Assembly: GCA_965277435.1 (NCBI GenBank)
Contig: OZ255821.1
Coordinates: forward strand, 4,402,001 to 4,466,000
Direction of reading: 5' to 3'
Source of the DNA: Bog-105 sp965277435
GTDB taxonomy: Bacteria; Acidobacteriota; Terriglobia; Bryobacterales; Bryobacteraceae
DNA length: 64,000 nucleotides
Shown: piece by piece, positions 63,034 through 64,000 of the stretch
Numbering within the stretch: the first letter of the stretch is position 1
How the letters are laid out: each line of letters begins with the position of its first letter
Translations under genes and position numbers: made by a program
The notes under the pieces: model-generated
Databases searched by the model: none
The model's input: only the letters and a program-made list of their open reading frames with translations
Told to the model about the DNA's origin: nothing

Positions 63034-64000
63034 ATGCCACCACTCCGTTATTTATTTCTCAGCACTGTTTTCCTTTTACCTGTTTCGGCGGCCGCTCAGA
63101 CGGTTTGGCAGATCGGTACCTTCGATCAGTCGCCGGTTGAGTTTTCGACGCAGATCCAGACTCAGGTCGACTATCAGGTAGGCAAGAGTACGGCAGCTAA
63201 GGACTGGCCGAGCCGGCAGCAGACCGGACAGACTTTTCGGATTGCTTTCCAGCTTGCGACGCTGAAGGGTAATTACTTACTTAAGATAGGCACGTTGATT
63301 GACCGGCCACGCGTGCCTGCGTTGAAGATTGAGATGAACGGTCATGCGGGCACTTTCTTCCTGCACCCAAAACTGAGTTACTCCCGCAGCGATTTCGCCT
63401 TTGCCTTTGATCCGCACGAATCGCAGAGTCCGATCGAGATCGAGATCCCGTCGGGCTTTCTGAAAGTGGGTGACAACAGTTTAACGATCACATGCGTAGA
63501 CGATCCCGCCACGGCCACGGGCGAGGAAGAACTGGGGGGAATCAGTTACGACGCCCTCAGTTTGGAGCAGAGCAACGCGGCCGGCGAGCGATCGGTTCCG
63601 GCGCGCCTGTCCGCCGAACCGACCATCTTTTTTCATCAGGTAGCGGGAGGCACTACCGAAGTGGTGGATGTCTTTTTCCGGGCGACAGGCCAGACAAAGG
63701 GTGCGCCTCTGATTCTCGAGCTGGCGGGTAAGCAGTTTAAAGCGGCTGTGCAACCCAGCGAATTCGGCGAACAGAAGTTTTCGCTTGATGTGCCGGAGTG
63801 GCAGGGAACAATCGATGGCCAGTTGCGTTTCGGATCGGGCGGGCAAGGTGCGCAACCCGTGAAGCTGGCGGCGCAGAGGAAGTGGACCATTTACGTGGTG
63901 CCGCATACGCATCTTGATGTCGGATTTACGGACTACCAAGGCAAGGTCGCGGAAACGCAGCCGCGCGTCCTTACGCAGGCCGGCAATCTGATTCACGATC
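63034..64000 (+). CDS. Secreted GH38-like alpha-mannosidase-type protein with N-terminal beta-sandwich (3' end outside window)
   Basis: A signal peptide (MPPLRYLFLSTVFLLPVSAA) is followed by a lyase-like beta-sandwich (WQIGTFDQSPVEFSTQIQ; VGKSTAAKDWPSRQQTGQTF; FLKVGDNSLTITCVDDPATA), as in the C-terminal domains of family 4 polysaccharide lyases. After about 285 residues a GH38 start appears: TIYVVPHTHLDVGFTDYQGK, with the zinc-site His-x-His and Asp. The frame is open to the right edge. It is divergent from the sugar-acid operon, consistent with a glycan-use locus. Confidence 0.82.
   Translation, partial: MPPLRYLFLSTVFLLPVSAAAQTVWQIGTFDQSPVEFSTQIQTQVDYQVGKSTAAKDWPSRQQTGQTFRIAFQLATLKGNYLLKIGTLIDRPRVPALKIEMNGHAGTFFLHPKLSYSRSDFAFAFDPHESQSPIEIEIPSGFLKVGDNSLTITCVDDPATATGEEELGGISYDALSLEQSNAAGERSVPARLSAEPTIFFHQVAGGTTEVVDVFFRATGQTKGAPLILELAGKQFKAAVQPSEFGEQKFSLDVPEWQGTIDGQLRFGSGGQGAQPVKLAAQRKWTIYVVPHTHLDVGFTDYQGKVAETQPRVLTQAGNLIHD

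Overview
The window looks like a chromosome segment from an Acidobacteriota member, most likely a Bryobacterales/Solibacter-type soil bacterium. The main evidence is a five-gene array of acidobacterial duplicated orphan permeases (ADOP) behind a PadR regulator. Other lineage-typical genes agree: a VWFA-related secreted protein, a 1163-residue CnaB/TonB-dependent receptor, tandem M13 peptidases, a FecR/YXWGXW-type glycine-rich protein and several short zinc-ribbon proteins. Base composition is moderately GC-rich throughout. I saw no tRNA, rRNA, CRISPR array or DNA-transposon gene; the only autonomous mobile element is a group II intron.

Layout. 1-9900: end of a VWA protein, a broken conserved gene carrying repeat R1, a BNR-repeat protein, a divergent SDR/AraC pair that both carry frameshifts, a PAS-PAS sigma-54 activator and a GMC oxidoreductase. 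10000-15600: an exported alpha/beta hydrolase and an SDR behind a candidate sigma-54 promoter, a group II intron at 12210-14075, and a frameshifted GH99/WbsX-like gene. 15600-20600: a secreted protein/ECF sigma/FecR-like operon, an unrecognised ORF, a VOC protein and a zinc-type dehydrogenase pseudogene holding two R1 copies. 20960-26600: a multiheme cytochrome-parvulin-TPR fusion divergent from the TonB-dependent receptor. 26600-29700: Uma2 protein, Phd/PIN toxin-antitoxin pair, PdxI/YdbC-like aldo/keto reductase, TetR remnant and zinc-ribbon protein. 29700-37300: a co-directional run of DedA, two M13 peptidases, an M3 peptidase and an orphan histidine kinase. 37400-43000: FecR/YXWGXW protein with a clear terminator, glucoamylase-like protein, CnaB-like protein, small zinc-ribbon protein and DinB-like protein. 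43063-56545: PadR plus five tandem ADOP permeases. 56600-58800: glycerol facilitator and M20 peptidase. 58790-64000: a translationally coupled sugar-acid operon (MFS, mannonate-dehydratase-like, SDR, SMP-30 lactonase) divergent from a secreted GH38-like protein cut by the window edge.

The most unusual signal is a dispersed repeat, here called R1. Four copies lie at 2528-2620, 19375-19506, 19626-19757 and 57474-57566. Each is exactly 93 or 132 bp, both multiples of three, with nested inverted repeats near one end. Every copy lies inside a protein-coding gene and is read through without a stop, in either orientation and in different frames. This resembles the in-frame palindromic insertions known from Rickettsia (RPE), but the sequence is unrelated as far as I can see. 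One copy appears to supply part of the signal peptide of the M20 peptidase.

Several genes carry single-base or small frameshifts (near 2770, 4390, 5870, 15015 and 20145). From sequence alone I cannot separate true gene decay from assembly error.
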